From positions 149-24,445 of the forward strand of contig DCGQ01000041.1 in NCBI GenBank assembly GCA_002314635.1: a stretch of 24,297 bases of DNA, in the 5' to 3' direction. The notes beneath the pieces are model-generated. The model was given only the letters and a program-made list of their open reading frames with translations. It searched no databases and was not told the DNA's origin. Each line of letters begins with the position of its first letter. Positions within the stretch are counted from its first letter, which is position 1. The position numbers were made by a program, and so were the translations under genes. The stretch is from Clostridiales bacterium UBA1774 (GTDB taxonomy: Bacteria; Bacillota; Clostridia; Oscillospirales; Oscillospiraceae). Of the stretch, positions 14,777 to 22,813 are shown one piece after another.

Positions 14777-15469
14777 ATGTCTTTTGATTTTCATTCTCTG
14801 CTTCCGGATATTATAATTGCAGTCGTTCTGCTGCTGTATATTCTGGTTGGCCGCAGTCAGGGCGTTGTCCGGAAAATCAGCGGTTTGGTTTCTTTGGTTC
14901 TGGCTGTGCTGGGCGGCAAAATCGCCCAAAAAAGTCTTTCTCCTCTCGTTTCCGAGCGCTGGCTGCGTTCCGTCGTCGGCGACCTTTTGGAACACGCCAG
15001 AGCCAGCATCGGTGCGGAGGACATGGTTGACCGGCTGGGAGATATCCTTGCCGAGAGCAAACTGCCTGATTTTTTGAAAACCGGCGTTCTGGACAAGGTT
15101 ACGGAGAAACTGAGCAGCACGCTGGACTCCGTAGTGGGTGAAGCAACGGTTGTCATTGCTGACCGGCTCAGCCAGTGGCTGGTCTTTATCGCCGCTGCAC
15201 TGATTATCTACATCGTGGTCAAGCTGCTGTTCAATGTGCTGCTGGAGCCGATCATCGACGGAATCGGCCCGCTCAAGGCCTGCAACCACCTGCTGGGCGC
15301 AGTTCTCGGTGGTCTGACCGGTCTTGTGGTCATCGGCATCGTGCTGCTGCTGGTTTACAAGCTGTTCCCTGCCCTTTCCGCGGAAAATGGTCTGCTCAGC
15401 TCTGCGCTGGTGGAAAAATCTTTCCTGACGAAATTCTACTTCCACGCTTTCCCCAAGCTGTTCTGTTGA
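14777..15469 (+). CDS. CvpA family membrane protein
   Basis: A 230-residue integral membrane protein with four likely helices (about 9-27, 32-50, 134-158 and 176-200), matching the CvpA/colicin V production family. Between helices 2 and 3 lies a soluble segment of about 80 residues with helical, charged character, as in longer Firmicutes CvpA-like proteins. CvpA proteins have been linked to envelope and bile-salt stress in other bacteria, but their activity is unknown. GGGAGG lies about 10 bases before the ATG. It follows the UroD-family gene after 23 bases and ends at a strong terminator. The pairing with a UroD-family gene is unusual and may not be functional. Confidence 0.82.
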   Translation: MSFDFHSLLPDIIIAVVLLLYILVGRSQGVVRKISGLVSLVLAVLGGKIAQKSLSPLVSERWLRSVVGDLLEHARASIGAEDMVDRLGDILAESKLPDFLKTGVLDKVTEKLSSTLDSVVGEATVVIADRLSQWLVFIAAALIIYIVVKLLFNVLLEPIIDGIGPLKACNHLLGAVLGGLTGLVVIGIVLLLVYKLFPALSAENGLLSSALVEKSFLTKFYFHAFPKLFC

Positions 15470-15471
15470 AT

Positions 15472-15513
15472 GAAATCGCCCCTGTCCTTTCGGACAGAGG
15501 CGATTTCTTTATT
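15472..15513. terminator. Bidirectional terminator between convergent genes
   Basis: GAAATCGCC (15472-15480) and CTGTCC (15482-15487) pair with GGACAG (15492-15497) and GGCGATTTC (15499-15507), followed by TTTATT on the plus strand. It starts 2 bases after the CvpA stop and ends 2 bases before the stop of the convergent glycosidase gene, so it may serve both. Confidence 0.85.
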
Positions 15514-17317
15514 CCTCACCCTCCGGGATAACGGAGGTGATCAGGGTCAGGTTCGAGCAGGCATTCCAGCTGCTCCAGGGCCATCCGTCAGACGCGACGG
15601 GGCCGGGCGCGATGTATACCGGCTTGCCGGTGCCGGGATACACATCGGTTCTGGGCGGGAAGCCCAGGATGCAGCCCCGGTCCTGACTGCATTCGCAGAA
15701 GCGGCGGGCAATGTAGGCCGCTTCCTTCTTCTTTCCGGCCAGATTCAAACCGGCGCACATGAAGAGCTGTACCGGAGCAACAACGCGGCCATGGACAAAG
15801 GTGCTGGTGCCATAATCCGCATTGGTGCTGTGCAGGCTCTCGGAAGCAAGGCCGATCTCGGTAAGGAAGTTGCCCTCCTCAATAAGCTGTTCGGTGATGC
15901 GGTCAATGATATTCTGCGGCAGCTTTTTGCCCAGAATGATCGGCTGGTAGCTGGCAATTGACATGCTCTTCACCGGCTTGCCATTGTGCAGGGTGACGAA
16001 CTTGTCTCCGTCCCAATGCTCATCGATCAACGTTTTCAGCAGACGCTTGCTGCGGGCATCGTACTGCTCTGCCTCTGCCAGCTTGCCGCAGCCTCTGGCC
16101 AGACGGCCGGTTGCCTCCAGCAGATCCACCATAAAGGCCATCAGATCCGGGTTAACCGTGGGGAATCCATCGGCAAAAATGGTGGCATCGTCCCAGCCGG
16201 AATCATTGGGAGAATCGATCTGGGTCACATCGTCACCGCGGCCGGCAGAACGGTACTTCACCCAAAATTCCGCCCACTTGGCAAACTTGGGATACATTCT
16301 CTCGCACTCCTCCGGCGTGAGGAAGCTGTCGCCGCAGTGCTGGATCAGATAGTCCAGTGCAAAACCCTGAATCGGCGGCTGGATACCGGCATTGGCAGAG
16401 AGGAAACCCACATTGCCGGGAAGCTGACCGGTTTCTTCATTCTGGTATTCAAACATGGTGCAGATCTGACGCCAGCCTTCTTTCGGGTCGCCCATCATGG
16501 ACATGCCGTTGAAGCTCTGCTGCCAGGAGAAGCCTTCGCCCAGATATTCATAGTGCATCAGGATCATGGGGCTCTGGTAAATGCCGCCCGCACCCGGTTT
16601 GGTACGGCGTGCCCACACGGTATGAGTGGCATATTTGAACAGTCTCTCAAATCCGGCGGCAGGCTTCCGATAGTTCTTCTGGAAGCTCTGATATCGGTCA
16701 AAGCCATCCTTCCGCAGCTCGGCAGGATCGGGATAGCTTTCCGGCAGCGCGCCGATTTCGATCATATCCTCATGCAGCGCGAAATCCAGTTCTCCGTCCG
16801 CATCGGGCAGCAGCGTCACCTTGACTGCGGTGTACTCGCCCTTTTCGTTCTGACTGGTTTCCACCTTCACGCTGCCCTTCAGCGGCTTCAGGCGCAGCTT
16901 GCCATAGGTAGAGAAGCTCAGTTCGGTGGTTCCGTCCGGCAAGGTGCAGATGCCGTGGCAGGCGCCGTTGACTGCCGGTGCGCCGGGTTTGTAACGGGAG
17001 GCCTCCAGCATCAGGCTCAGGCCGCCGGTTCCCAGAATGCGGGCATATTCATAATAGGTGAAGATCAGTTCCAGCTGTCCCTTCATGCAGGTAAGCTTGA
17101 TGCTGCCCGGATCGCCGTGGTAGGCGTAGGGCATCTCCCGCTCACCCAGATAGGCGCGCAGGCTGAACAGGAAGGGGTTTGCGTCCATCCATGCGCCGGG
17201 CTTATAGGACGAGAGCTGCAGCAGATGCGTGTAGTAGTTTTCAATCAGGAAGAAGGCGCTTCCTTCCCGGGCATAGACCGCATGGGTCAGATCAAATCTT
17301 TCTCCGATTCCAAACAT
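15509..17317 (-). CDS. GH63/GH37-like (alpha/alpha)6-toroid glycosidase, catalytic acid present
   Basis: A 602-residue protein whose C-terminal half (about 210-595) resembles the toroid catalytic domain of clan GH-G enzymes (GH63 glucosidases, GH37 trehalases). The motif NDSGWDD (371-377) matches the family's xSGWD signature, in which Asp376 would be the general acid. The N-terminal 200 residues are beta-rich, as in GH63. ESLHS (493-497) lies where a C-terminal catalytic base could be, though I cannot confirm which residue. No signal peptide is visible, so it acts in the cytoplasm on an imported sugar, perhaps an alpha-glucoside. It follows, after 5 bases, a related gene with a degenerate motif. 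No transporter lies beside it. Confidence 0.75.
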   Translation of the reverse strand: MFGIGERFDLTHAVYAREGSAFFLIENYYTHLLQLSSYKPGAWMDANPFLFSLRAYLGEREMPYAYHGDPGSIKLTCMKGQLELIFTYYEYARILGTGGLSLMLEASRYKPGAPAVNGACHGICTLPDGTTELSFSTYGKLRLKPLKGSVKVETSQNEKGEYTAVKVTLLPDADGELDFALHEDMIEIGALPESYPDPAELRKDGFDRYQSFQKNYRKPAAGFERLFKYATHTVWARRTKPGAGGIYQSPMILMHYEYLGEGFSWQQSFNGMSMMGDPKEGWRQICTMFEYQNEETGQLPGNVGFLSANAGIQPPIQGFALDYLIQHCGDSFLTPEECERMYPKFAKWAEFWVKYRSAGRGDDVTQIDSPNDSGWDDATIFADGFPTVNPDLMAFMVDLLEATGRLARGCGKLAEAEQYDARSKRLLKTLIDEHWDGDKFVTLHNGKPVKSMSIASYQPIILGKKLPQNIIDRITEQLIEEGNFLTEIGLASESLHSTNADYGTSTFVHGRVVAPVQLFMCAGLNLAGKKKEAAYIARRFCECSQDRGCILGFPPRTDVYPGTGKPVYIAPGPVASDGWPWSSWNACSNLTLITSVIPEGEE

Positions 17318-17322
17318 GGCTC

Positions 17323-18831
17323 TCAGCTCCTTTCTTCCAGCGCCAGCAGAAGGGCGCAGATTTCCGGATCGTAATTGGCGGCTGCAGGTGCGGACGCCGC
17401 TTCGATGCTCTGATCCAGCAGGGCGGCAGCACGTTTTTCACAGCCCAGCGCGGCAATATAGGCAGGAATGCCGGTAACTTCACCCTTGGGATTGATGCCA
17501 TCAGGCAGCTCGCTGCCCAGTGCAATGGTCATCAGCGCGTTTTCCGCAGGACAGGGTTTCTCTTCGCCGGTAACAGCATTGCGGATCAGGAAGGTGCCGC
17601 CCTTCCAGAGGCTCTTCAGGGTTTCCATCTGCTGAGCTGCTTTCTCTGTCCATGCTGCGGCTTCTTCCTTCTGTTCCAGCTTTGCGGCAATGGCGGCCAG
17701 TGCTTTGCAGTTCAGGTACATCCACGCGCACAGATCCGGGAAGACCTGCGGTGCGGCATCGGACGGGAGAGGCTGCTTCGCCCAACCACTTTCGCAGGCA
17801 TAGGCATAGAAGCACACACCGTTCACGCTGCGGTTCTGGAACCACCATTCGGTGGCCTTCTTCGCCAGCACATAGCACTGCTCCAGCTTTTCCAGCGGCA
17901 CCCGATCCAGTCCGTCAGCCTTTATGGCACGGGTCAGCGCCATACCCCACAGAGGAGGCGCGGCTTCAGGCAGAATGGCAGAATCCTTCGCCCATGCAGG
18001 AACCATGCCGCCGGGTGTCATCATCCCCAGCACACTGAGCAGACGATCCACCACACGCTCCGTCTTTTTGAAAGGCAGTGCGGCAAGGAGCTGACTGCGG
18101 CTCAGTGCCTTCACATCACACATTTTATTGGAGATGAGAAGCTCCTGTCCCCGCAGCTTCTGATATCCCAGCCAAAGTACATAGGCATACAGCTCGCTGC
18201 TGCCGAAGGTGCGTTCCTGATAAGCGGCAAAAGCGGTCTTTGCCTTCTCTGCAGCGGCCGCCACATTAGGAGCGATCTCCTGACGGGCATAGCTGCTGTC
18301 CGTATCCCAGAACACGGCCTCCAGAACACCGTCTTCCGGTGTCAGGGTGATCACAGGGTCAGTGGAATGCAGTGCAGTCAGATCCCACATGACCTGTAGA
18401 TCTGCCTTACCCTTACGCATTTCGATAATGTAGCGGGTAGCGCCCATATTCAGCACATAGCCGTTTTCAAACGTGGCGGCAGTTTCGCCATGCCCCAGAC
18501 GCACACGCATGGTCAGTCCCAGACCATCCGACTCCAGCAGCAGTGCGTTCCCGTCAATGGCCATGCGGAGCTGTTTTCCGCCGCAATGCAGGGTTGCCTG
18601 AGACGCATCGGCCTCCGCCGTGACCGGCAGCTGTTCCCCGTTCAGCGTGGGTGTCAGCTTCACCATACCGGCGCTGCGGCTCACCACACCGCCGAACATA
18701 CTGCTGCTCTCCGTAGCCAAAGCCAGAAACAGTCCCTTGTCATAACCCTTTCCCTGCGGGTCCCATTCTTCAAAGAGCAGGTGACGGCTCATGTTTTGGC
18801 CAAAAGGCAATTTTTTCAAATCGAGCTGCAT
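17323..18831 (-). CDS. GH63-like toroid protein with lost catalytic Asp
   Basis: A 502-residue protein upstream of, and apparently related to, the 602-residue glycosidase. Its beta-rich N-terminal half (1-190) and helical C-terminal half (200-500) follow the same plan, and CESGWAKQPLP (346-356) followed by FPDLCAWM lines up with SPNDSGWDDA and NPDLMAFM in the neighbour. The general-acid Asp is Ala351 here (codon GCG at 17781-17779), so it is probably inactive as a hydrolase and may be a regulatory or substrate-binding subunit. Alternatively it uses another residue. AAAGGAG precedes the ATG, and the promoter is at 18863-18891. Overall similarity beyond the motif region is low by eye, so family assignment is moderate. 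Confidence 0.65.
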   Translation of the reverse strand: MQLDLKKLPFGQNMSRHLLFEEWDPQGKGYDKGLFLALATESSSMFGGVVSRSAGMVKLTPTLNGEQLPVTAEADASQATLHCGGKQLRMAIDGNALLLESDGLGLTMRVRLGHGETAATFENGYVLNMGATRYIIEMRKGKADLQVMWDLTALHSTDPVITLTPEDGVLEAVFWDTDSSYARQEIAPNVAAAAEKAKTAFAAYQERTFGSSELYAYVLWLGYQKLRGQELLISNKMCDVKALSRSQLLAALPFKKTERVVDRLLSVLGMMTPGGMVPAWAKDSAILPEAAPPLWGMALTRAIKADGLDRVPLEKLEQCYVLAKKATEWWFQNRSVNGVCFYAYACESGWAKQPLPSDAAPQVFPDLCAWMYLNCKALAAIAAKLEQKEEAAAWTEKAAQQMETLKSLWKGGTFLIRNAVTGEEKPCPAENALMTIALGSELPDGINPKGEVTGIPAYIAALGCEKRAAALLDQSIEAASAPAAANYDPEICALLLALEERS

Positions 18832-18862
18832 AGTGTTGCTCCTTTCTAATCTGTTTGGTGCA

Positions 18863-18891
18863 ATAATACCATATCGCGGCGCATTTTTCCA
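18863..18891 (-). promoter_or_regulatory. Probable promoter of the glycosidase-like operon
   Basis: On the minus strand TATTAT (18868-18863) has an extended TGG and, 17 bases upstream, TGGAAA (4 of 6 matches). Upstream, 18898-18907 repeats ten bases found in the DUF1836 operator cluster (11596-11605). Confidence 0.5.
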
Positions 18892-18940
18892 CGGATTTCT
18901 TGTGATTTTCTCTTATTCCAAAAAAATATTTTTTCCGGTA

Positions 18941-18968
18941 TTGATATTAATCGGTGATGTGCTAATAT
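18941..18968 (+). promoter_or_regulatory. Promoter of the amino acid ABC importer operon
   Basis: TTGATA (18941-18946), a 16-base spacer and TAATAT (18963-18968) lie about 46 bases before the start codon. The region just upstream is A/T-rich, which could act as an UP element. Confidence 0.6.
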
Positions 18969-19014
18969 AGAAAATGCACTATTTGTGCAAATTTATCTGG
19001 AGGAAAATCTGAAC

Positions 19015-19908
19015 ATGAAAAAAACACTCGCTTTGATTTTTGCGCTGCTGATGCTGGTATTTTGCCTGACAGGCTGCAGCAAAAATACAGAAAATGATGT
19101 GAAGCCGTCCGCCGGAAACAACGGCAGCGGCCAGAGCTCCACGCCGGACGACCTGATCAGCGATGATCAGAATGGCAATGCCAGTCCTTCCGACCTGACC
19201 CGCCGCACCTTCACCGTAGGCTTCGATGCAGAGTTTCCGCCCTTCGGTTTTATCGCCGATGACGGCAGCTATGACGGCTTTGACCTTGCCATTGCCCAGG
19301 AGGTCTGTGCCCGTTTGGGTTGGGACTTCGTTGCAATGCCCATTGACTGGAATTCCAAGGATGCGGAGCTGAGCGCTGGTATCATCGACTGCATCTGGAA
19401 CGGTTTTACCTATGAAGGCCGCGAGGACAGCTATACCTGGAGTCCCAAATACTATGACAGCAGTATCGTGGTGGTTGTCAAGGCTGACAGCGGCATCCAG
19501 ACGCTGGCCGATCTGGCCGGCAAGAGCGTCATCACTCAGGCCGGTTCCTCCGGGCTCTCCGCTTTGGACGGTATGCCCGAGCTGACTGCCACTTTCGCCG
19601 AGCTGCTGGAATCTGCTGACTACAACAACGCTTTTCTGGAGCTGGGCATGGGCACCGTGGATGCGGTTGTGGCGGATATCGGTGTTGCCAACTACAACAT
19701 GGACGGCAAATCCGATGACTACATGATTCTGGACGAGAAGATCAGCACCGAAACCTATGCCATCGGCTTCCTCAAGGGCAATGATGCGCTGATGGAGCAG
19801 GTCTGGGGCGCTGTGGAGGAAATCGCCGCTGACGGCTCCATGGCTCTGCTGGCTGACGAATATGTGGCTTACGGTCTTGTGAAGGAAAATATCACGCTGA
19901 TCGGCTGA
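19015..19908 (+). CDS. Amino acid ABC transporter substrate-binding lipoprotein
   Basis: A 297-residue extracellular solute-binding protein of family 3 (polar amino acids). The signal peptide ends in a lipobox LTGC with Cys21 as the lipid-modified residue, followed by a low-complexity linker (22-60) and the binding domain (66-295). The family pattern FDAEFPPFGF (70-79), Arg136 in YEGRED (expected to hold the ligand carboxylate) and VDAVVADIGV (215-224, Asp near the amino group) suggest an alpha-amino acid ligand; which one is unknown. The start is ATG 19015 after TGGAGG; the longer in-frame GTG at 18985 would precede that site and spoil the signal peptide. Permease and ATPase follow. Confidence 0.95.
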   Translation: MKKTLALIFALLMLVFCLTGCSKNTENDVKPSAGNNGSGQSSTPDDLISDDQNGNASPSDLTRRTFTVGFDAEFPPFGFIADDGSYDGFDLAIAQEVCARLGWDFVAMPIDWNSKDAELSAGIIDCIWNGFTYEGREDSYTWSPKYYDSSIVVVVKADSGIQTLADLAGKSVITQAGSSGLSALDGMPELTATFAELLESADYNNAFLELGMGTVDAVVADIGVANYNMDGKSDDYMILDEKISTETYAIGFLKGNDALMEQVWGAVEEIAADGSMALLADEYVAYGLVKENITLIG

Positions 19909-19920
19909 TTCTGTTTTCTG

Positions 19921-19951
19921 TGGGACTGCCGCATGACCTGCGGCAGTCCCA
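19921..19951 (+). terminator. Intercistronic hairpin after the binding protein gene
   Basis: A perfect 13-bp stem (TGGGACTGCCGCA with its complement, 5-base loop) with no T-run after it. In this position such hairpins usually protect the upstream mRNA or partly terminate, so that binding protein exceeds permease. Confidence 0.7.
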
Positions 19952-19968
19952 TTGTGCGGCCATGAAGG

Positions 19969-20010
19969 ATTGGGAATGGAAAGGACCCTGCCTTCTTTTT
20001 CATTCCCAAT
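19969..20010 (+). repeat. Second intercistronic inverted repeat
   Basis: ATTGGGAATG (19969-19978) pairs perfectly with CATTCCCAAT (20001-20010), with an inner AAGG/CCTT stem. The A/T-rich style differs from the surrounding coding DNA and recalls short interspersed inverted repeats in clostridial genomes. Whether other copies exist cannot be seen here. Confidence 0.55.
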
Positions 20011-20038
20011 TCCTCATTTTGTGTGTTTTGGAGGGTTT

Positions 20039-20689
20039 ATGACACTATCGACCATGATTTCCATGCTGTTGGGCGGCATGGGAAAATCCATCCTGATTTA
20101 TTTCCTGACACTGGTGGGTGCGCTTCCGCTGGGTCTTTTCGTTGCGTTCGGCAGAATGTCAAAATGCAAGCCACTGCAGGCGATCATCAAGTTCTACATA
20201 TCCGTCATGCGCGGCACGCCGCTGATGCTGCAGCTCATGGTGGTTTTCTTTGGGCCGCATTATCTGTTTCATATTTCGGTTGGTTCCGGCTGGCGTTTCG
20301 CCGCCGTGGTCATCGGCTTCATCATCAACTATGCCGCCTACTTCGCCGAAATCTATCGCGGTGGTATTCAGGGTATTCCTAAGGGACAGCGGGAAGCGGC
20401 ACAGGTGCTGGGTTATTCCAGAAGCCGCACATTCCTTACGATCATTCTGCCGCAGGTCATCAAATCCATTCTGCCCAGCATCACCAATGAAATGATCACG
20501 CTGGTAAAAGATACCTCCCTAGCTTTTGCCATTTCCTATGCGGAAATGTTCACCCTCGCCAAGAAAATTGCCTCCTCGCAAACCACGCTGATGCCTTTTG
20601 TGATTGCAGGTATTTTCTACTACGTGTTCAACTTCGCAGTGGCTTTTGTGATGGAGCGCTGCGAAAAGAAGCTCAGCTACTACCATTAA
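20039..20689 (+). CDS. Amino acid ABC transporter permease
   Basis: A 216-residue inner-membrane subunit of the polar amino acid uptake family (HisM/GlnP type) with about five hydrophobic segments. The family segment YISVMRGTPLMLQL (53-66) and the EAA loop REAAQVLGYSRSRTF (118-132) that contacts the ATPase are clear. The start is ATG 20039, preceded by GGAGGG at 5 bases; the longer frame from 19952 would include the intercistronic hairpins and is rejected. The ATPase gene begins 13 bases after its stop. It works with the lipoprotein upstream; only one permease is present, so a homodimer is likely. Confidence 0.95.
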   Translation: MTLSTMISMLLGGMGKSILIYFLTLVGALPLGLFVAFGRMSKCKPLQAIIKFYISVMRGTPLMLQLMVVFFGPHYLFHISVGSGWRFAAVVIGFIINYAAYFAEIYRGGIQGIPKGQREAAQVLGYSRSRTFLTIILPQVIKSILPSITNEMITLVKDTSLAFAISYAEMFTLAKKIASSQTTLMPFVIAGIFYYVFNFAVAFVMERCEKKLSYYH

Positions 20690-20702
20690 GGAGGCGGATG
20701 CC

Positions 20703-21461
20703 ATGGAAATACTGAATATGAAAAACATCCGCAAGTCCTTTGGGGAAACGGAAGTGCTGAAAAGCATCTCTCTTTCCGTTTCGGAAGGACAGGTAACGGC
20801 GATCATCGGGCCCTCCGGCTCCGGCAAAAGCACGCTGCTGCGCTGTGCCACACTGCTGGAAACCATTGACGGCGGCAGCATCTGCTACATGGGCAGCTAT
20901 GCGGCAGACGACTCCGAGGGCAGTCTGCGGTATGCCTCAGCGAAAGCGCTGAAGGAAATCCGCAGTTGTTTCGGTCTGGTCTTTCAGAACTTCAACCTTT
21001 TCCCCCACTTTTCCGTGCTGCGGAACGTGACCGATGCGCCCATTCATGTTCTGGGCAAAAGCAAGGCGGAAGCGGAGGAGGAAGCGATGAAGCTGCTTCA
21101 CCGCATGGGGCTGGAGGACAAGGCGAAAGCCTATCCCTGCCAGCTTTCCGGTGGTCAGCAGCAGCGCGTGGCCATCGCACGGGCGCTGGCCATGAATCCC
21201 CGGATTCTCTTTTTCGATGAACCCACCTCCGCCCTTGACCCGGAGCTGACCGCTGAGGTTCTGAAGGTCATCCGCTCTCTGGCCGAAGAAAAAATGACCA
21301 TGGTAATCGTCACACACGAGATGAATTTCGCCAGACAGGTTGCCGATCACATTATCTTCATGGCAAACGGCTGCATTGTAGAAGAAGGCGGGCCGGAGAT
21401 TATTGACAATCCCACGCACGCCCGCACACGAGCCTTCCTGAACAAGCTGGAGGGCGAATAA
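20703..21461 (+). CDS. Amino acid ABC transporter ATP-binding protein
   Basis: A 252-residue ATPase of the polar amino acid importer family (GlnQ/HisP type). It contains Walker A GPSGSGKST (36-44), the Q-loop VFQNFNLFPH, the signature LSGGQQQR, Walker B ILFFDEP and the switch THE. The insertion YMGSYAADDSEG after Walker A is slightly longer than in the shortest members but normal for the group. AAGGAGG lies 9 bases before the ATG. It is the last gene of the importer operon and is followed by a terminator. Confidence 0.97.
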   Translation: MEILNMKNIRKSFGETEVLKSISLSVSEGQVTAIIGPSGSGKSTLLRCATLLETIDGGSICYMGSYAADDSEGSLRYASAKALKEIRSCFGLVFQNFNLFPHFSVLRNVTDAPIHVLGKSKAEAEEEAMKLLHRMGLEDKAKAYPCQLSGGQQQRVAIARALAMNPRILFFDEPTSALDPELTAEVLKVIRSLAEEKMTMVIVTHEMNFARQVADHIIFMANGCIVEEGGPEIIDNPTHARTRAFLNKLEGE

Positions 21462-21469
21462 GAAAACAG

Positions 21470-21513
21470 ATTCCTCCCGAATCCGCCGTCCGGCAGAATC
21501 AGGAGGAATTTTT
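21470..21513. terminator. Terminator between the importer operon and the SAM-cycle operon
   Basis: ATTCCTCC (21470-21477) pairs with GGAGGAAT (21502-21509), with an inner GCCG/CGGC stem, followed by TTTT on the plus strand and a T-rich stretch on the minus strand. It may end both convergent operons. Confidence 0.8.
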
Positions 21514-21538
21514 AATCGTATTCAATCCATGCGCGGCT

Positions 21539-22813
21539 TTATTTCAGCAGGCCAAGCCGTCCGCAGGTCTTGTCCACCTCAAACAGCACCCGTTCCCGGT
21601 CAATGGTGGTCAGCTCCCGGTTTCGCAGCAGGAAGCGGCCGTCAACCAGCACGTCGGTAGTTTCGTCGCCTCTGGCGCTGTAGACCAGGCTGGAGAGCAG
21701 ATCATTGTGAGGACGCAGCCACGGCTTGTCGATATCCAGCACGGTCAGATCCGCCCGGTTGCCTGCCTTGATCTCGCCGCAGCCGGTCAGTCCCAGTGCT
21801 TTTGCGCCGTTGCGCGTGGCCATGGCCATGGCCTCTGCCGCAGATACCAGCGTAGTGTCCCCGGTGCGGCCCTTATGCAGCAGCGTTACAAAGCTCAGCT
21901 CCCGGAACAGATTCAGTGCGTTGTTGCTGGCAGCACCATCGGTGCCCAGAGCCACATTGATGCCCGCCTGCATCATCTCCGGAACCGGCGCAATCCCGTT
22001 GCCCAGCTTCAGATTACTCACCGGATTGGTGGCAACGCTGACGCCCCGCGCCGCAAGAAGCTGCATATCGCTTTCGTTCAGGTACACGCAATGGGCGGCA
22101 ACGGTTCGATCTGTCAGGATGCCGCAGCGATCCATGTATTCCGCCGGAGTGCAGCCGTACTGCTCCCGGATGGTCTGCTGCTCGAACTGGCTCTCGGAAA
22201 TATGGGTATGCAGGCCAAGGCCCTCTTCCTTTGCCAGTGCGGCCACTTCCCGCAGATAGGCCTCGGAACAGCTGTAGGGCGCATGGGGGCCCAGTGCGAA
22301 GGTGACACGGCTGCAGCGGTCTTTCCAGTCCCGGTACTCGCCCATAAACTCGTCAATCCGCCGCTGTCCGCCGTCCGGCCCGGTCAGTCCCCGGGTCAGC
22401 ACGGTGCGGAAGCCGCTCTCCTCCGCAGCTCTGGAAGCAGTCTCGGTGAAAATGAACATGTCAATGGACGCAGTGGTTCCATTCAGAATCATTTCCATAT
22501 TGCCCAGCAGGGTGGCCCAATAGCAGTCCTCTCGGGTCATCTTCGCTTCCAGCGGGTCGATTCGCCCCATCAGCCATTCTGAGAAAGGCAGATCATCCCC
22601 GCAGCCGCGGAACATGGTCATATAGGTATGGGTATGGGCATTGATGAGACCGGGCAGCAACAGGCGGTTTAATCCATCTACCACCGTATCGGCATGAAAC
22701 CCCTCAGGTGCTTCCCCCACGGCGGCGATCTTCTCCCCGTCCACATACACATCCGTTTCCCGAATGGTCATGTCCGGCATCAGTGCCCGGATTTTTCTGA
22801 AATGAATCCCCAT
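21539..22813 (-). CDS. mtaD: 5-methylthioadenosine/S-adenosylhomocysteine deaminase
   Basis: A 424-residue amidohydrolase that converts S-adenosylhomocysteine or methylthioadenosine to the inosine form plus ammonia. Metal ligands His60, His62, His204 and Asp292, and the residues Arg141, His177, Glu207 and His241, match the pattern of the Thermotoga TM0936 enzyme. The stretches NLKLGNGIAPV and LGTDGAASNN (289-298) are nearly the same as in that protein, from memory. Its ATG overlaps the metK stop as TAATG, so translation is coupled to metK. With ahcY in the same operon this gives a second route for adenosylhomocysteine. The exact substrate preference is not provable from sequence. Confidence 0.93.
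   Translation of the reverse strand: MGIHFRKIRALMPDMTIRETDVYVDGEKIAAVGEAPEGFHADTVVDGLNRLLLPGLINAHTHTYMTMFRGCGDDLPFSEWLMGRIDPLEAKMTREDCYWATLLGNMEMILNGTTASIDMFIFTETASRAAEESGFRTVLTRGLTGPDGGQRRIDEFMGEYRDWKDRCSRVTFALGPHAPYSCSEAYLREVAALAKEEGLGLHTHISESQFEQQTIREQYGCTPAEYMDRCGILTDRTVAAHCVYLNESDMQLLAARGVSVATNPVSNLKLGNGIAPVPEMMQAGINVALGTDGAASNNALNLFRELSFVTLLHKGRTGDTTLVSAAEAMAMATRNGAKALGLTGCGEIKAGNRADLTVLDIDKPWLRPHNDLLSSLVYSARGDETTDVLVDGRFLLRNRELTTIDRERVLFEVDKTCGRLGLLK

Noticed and set aside
15986..17374. A 462-residue plus-strand frame opposite the glycosidase-like gene.
   Set aside because: The minus-strand frame carries the SGWD motif and an ordered operon; the plus frame has no motif or start signal.
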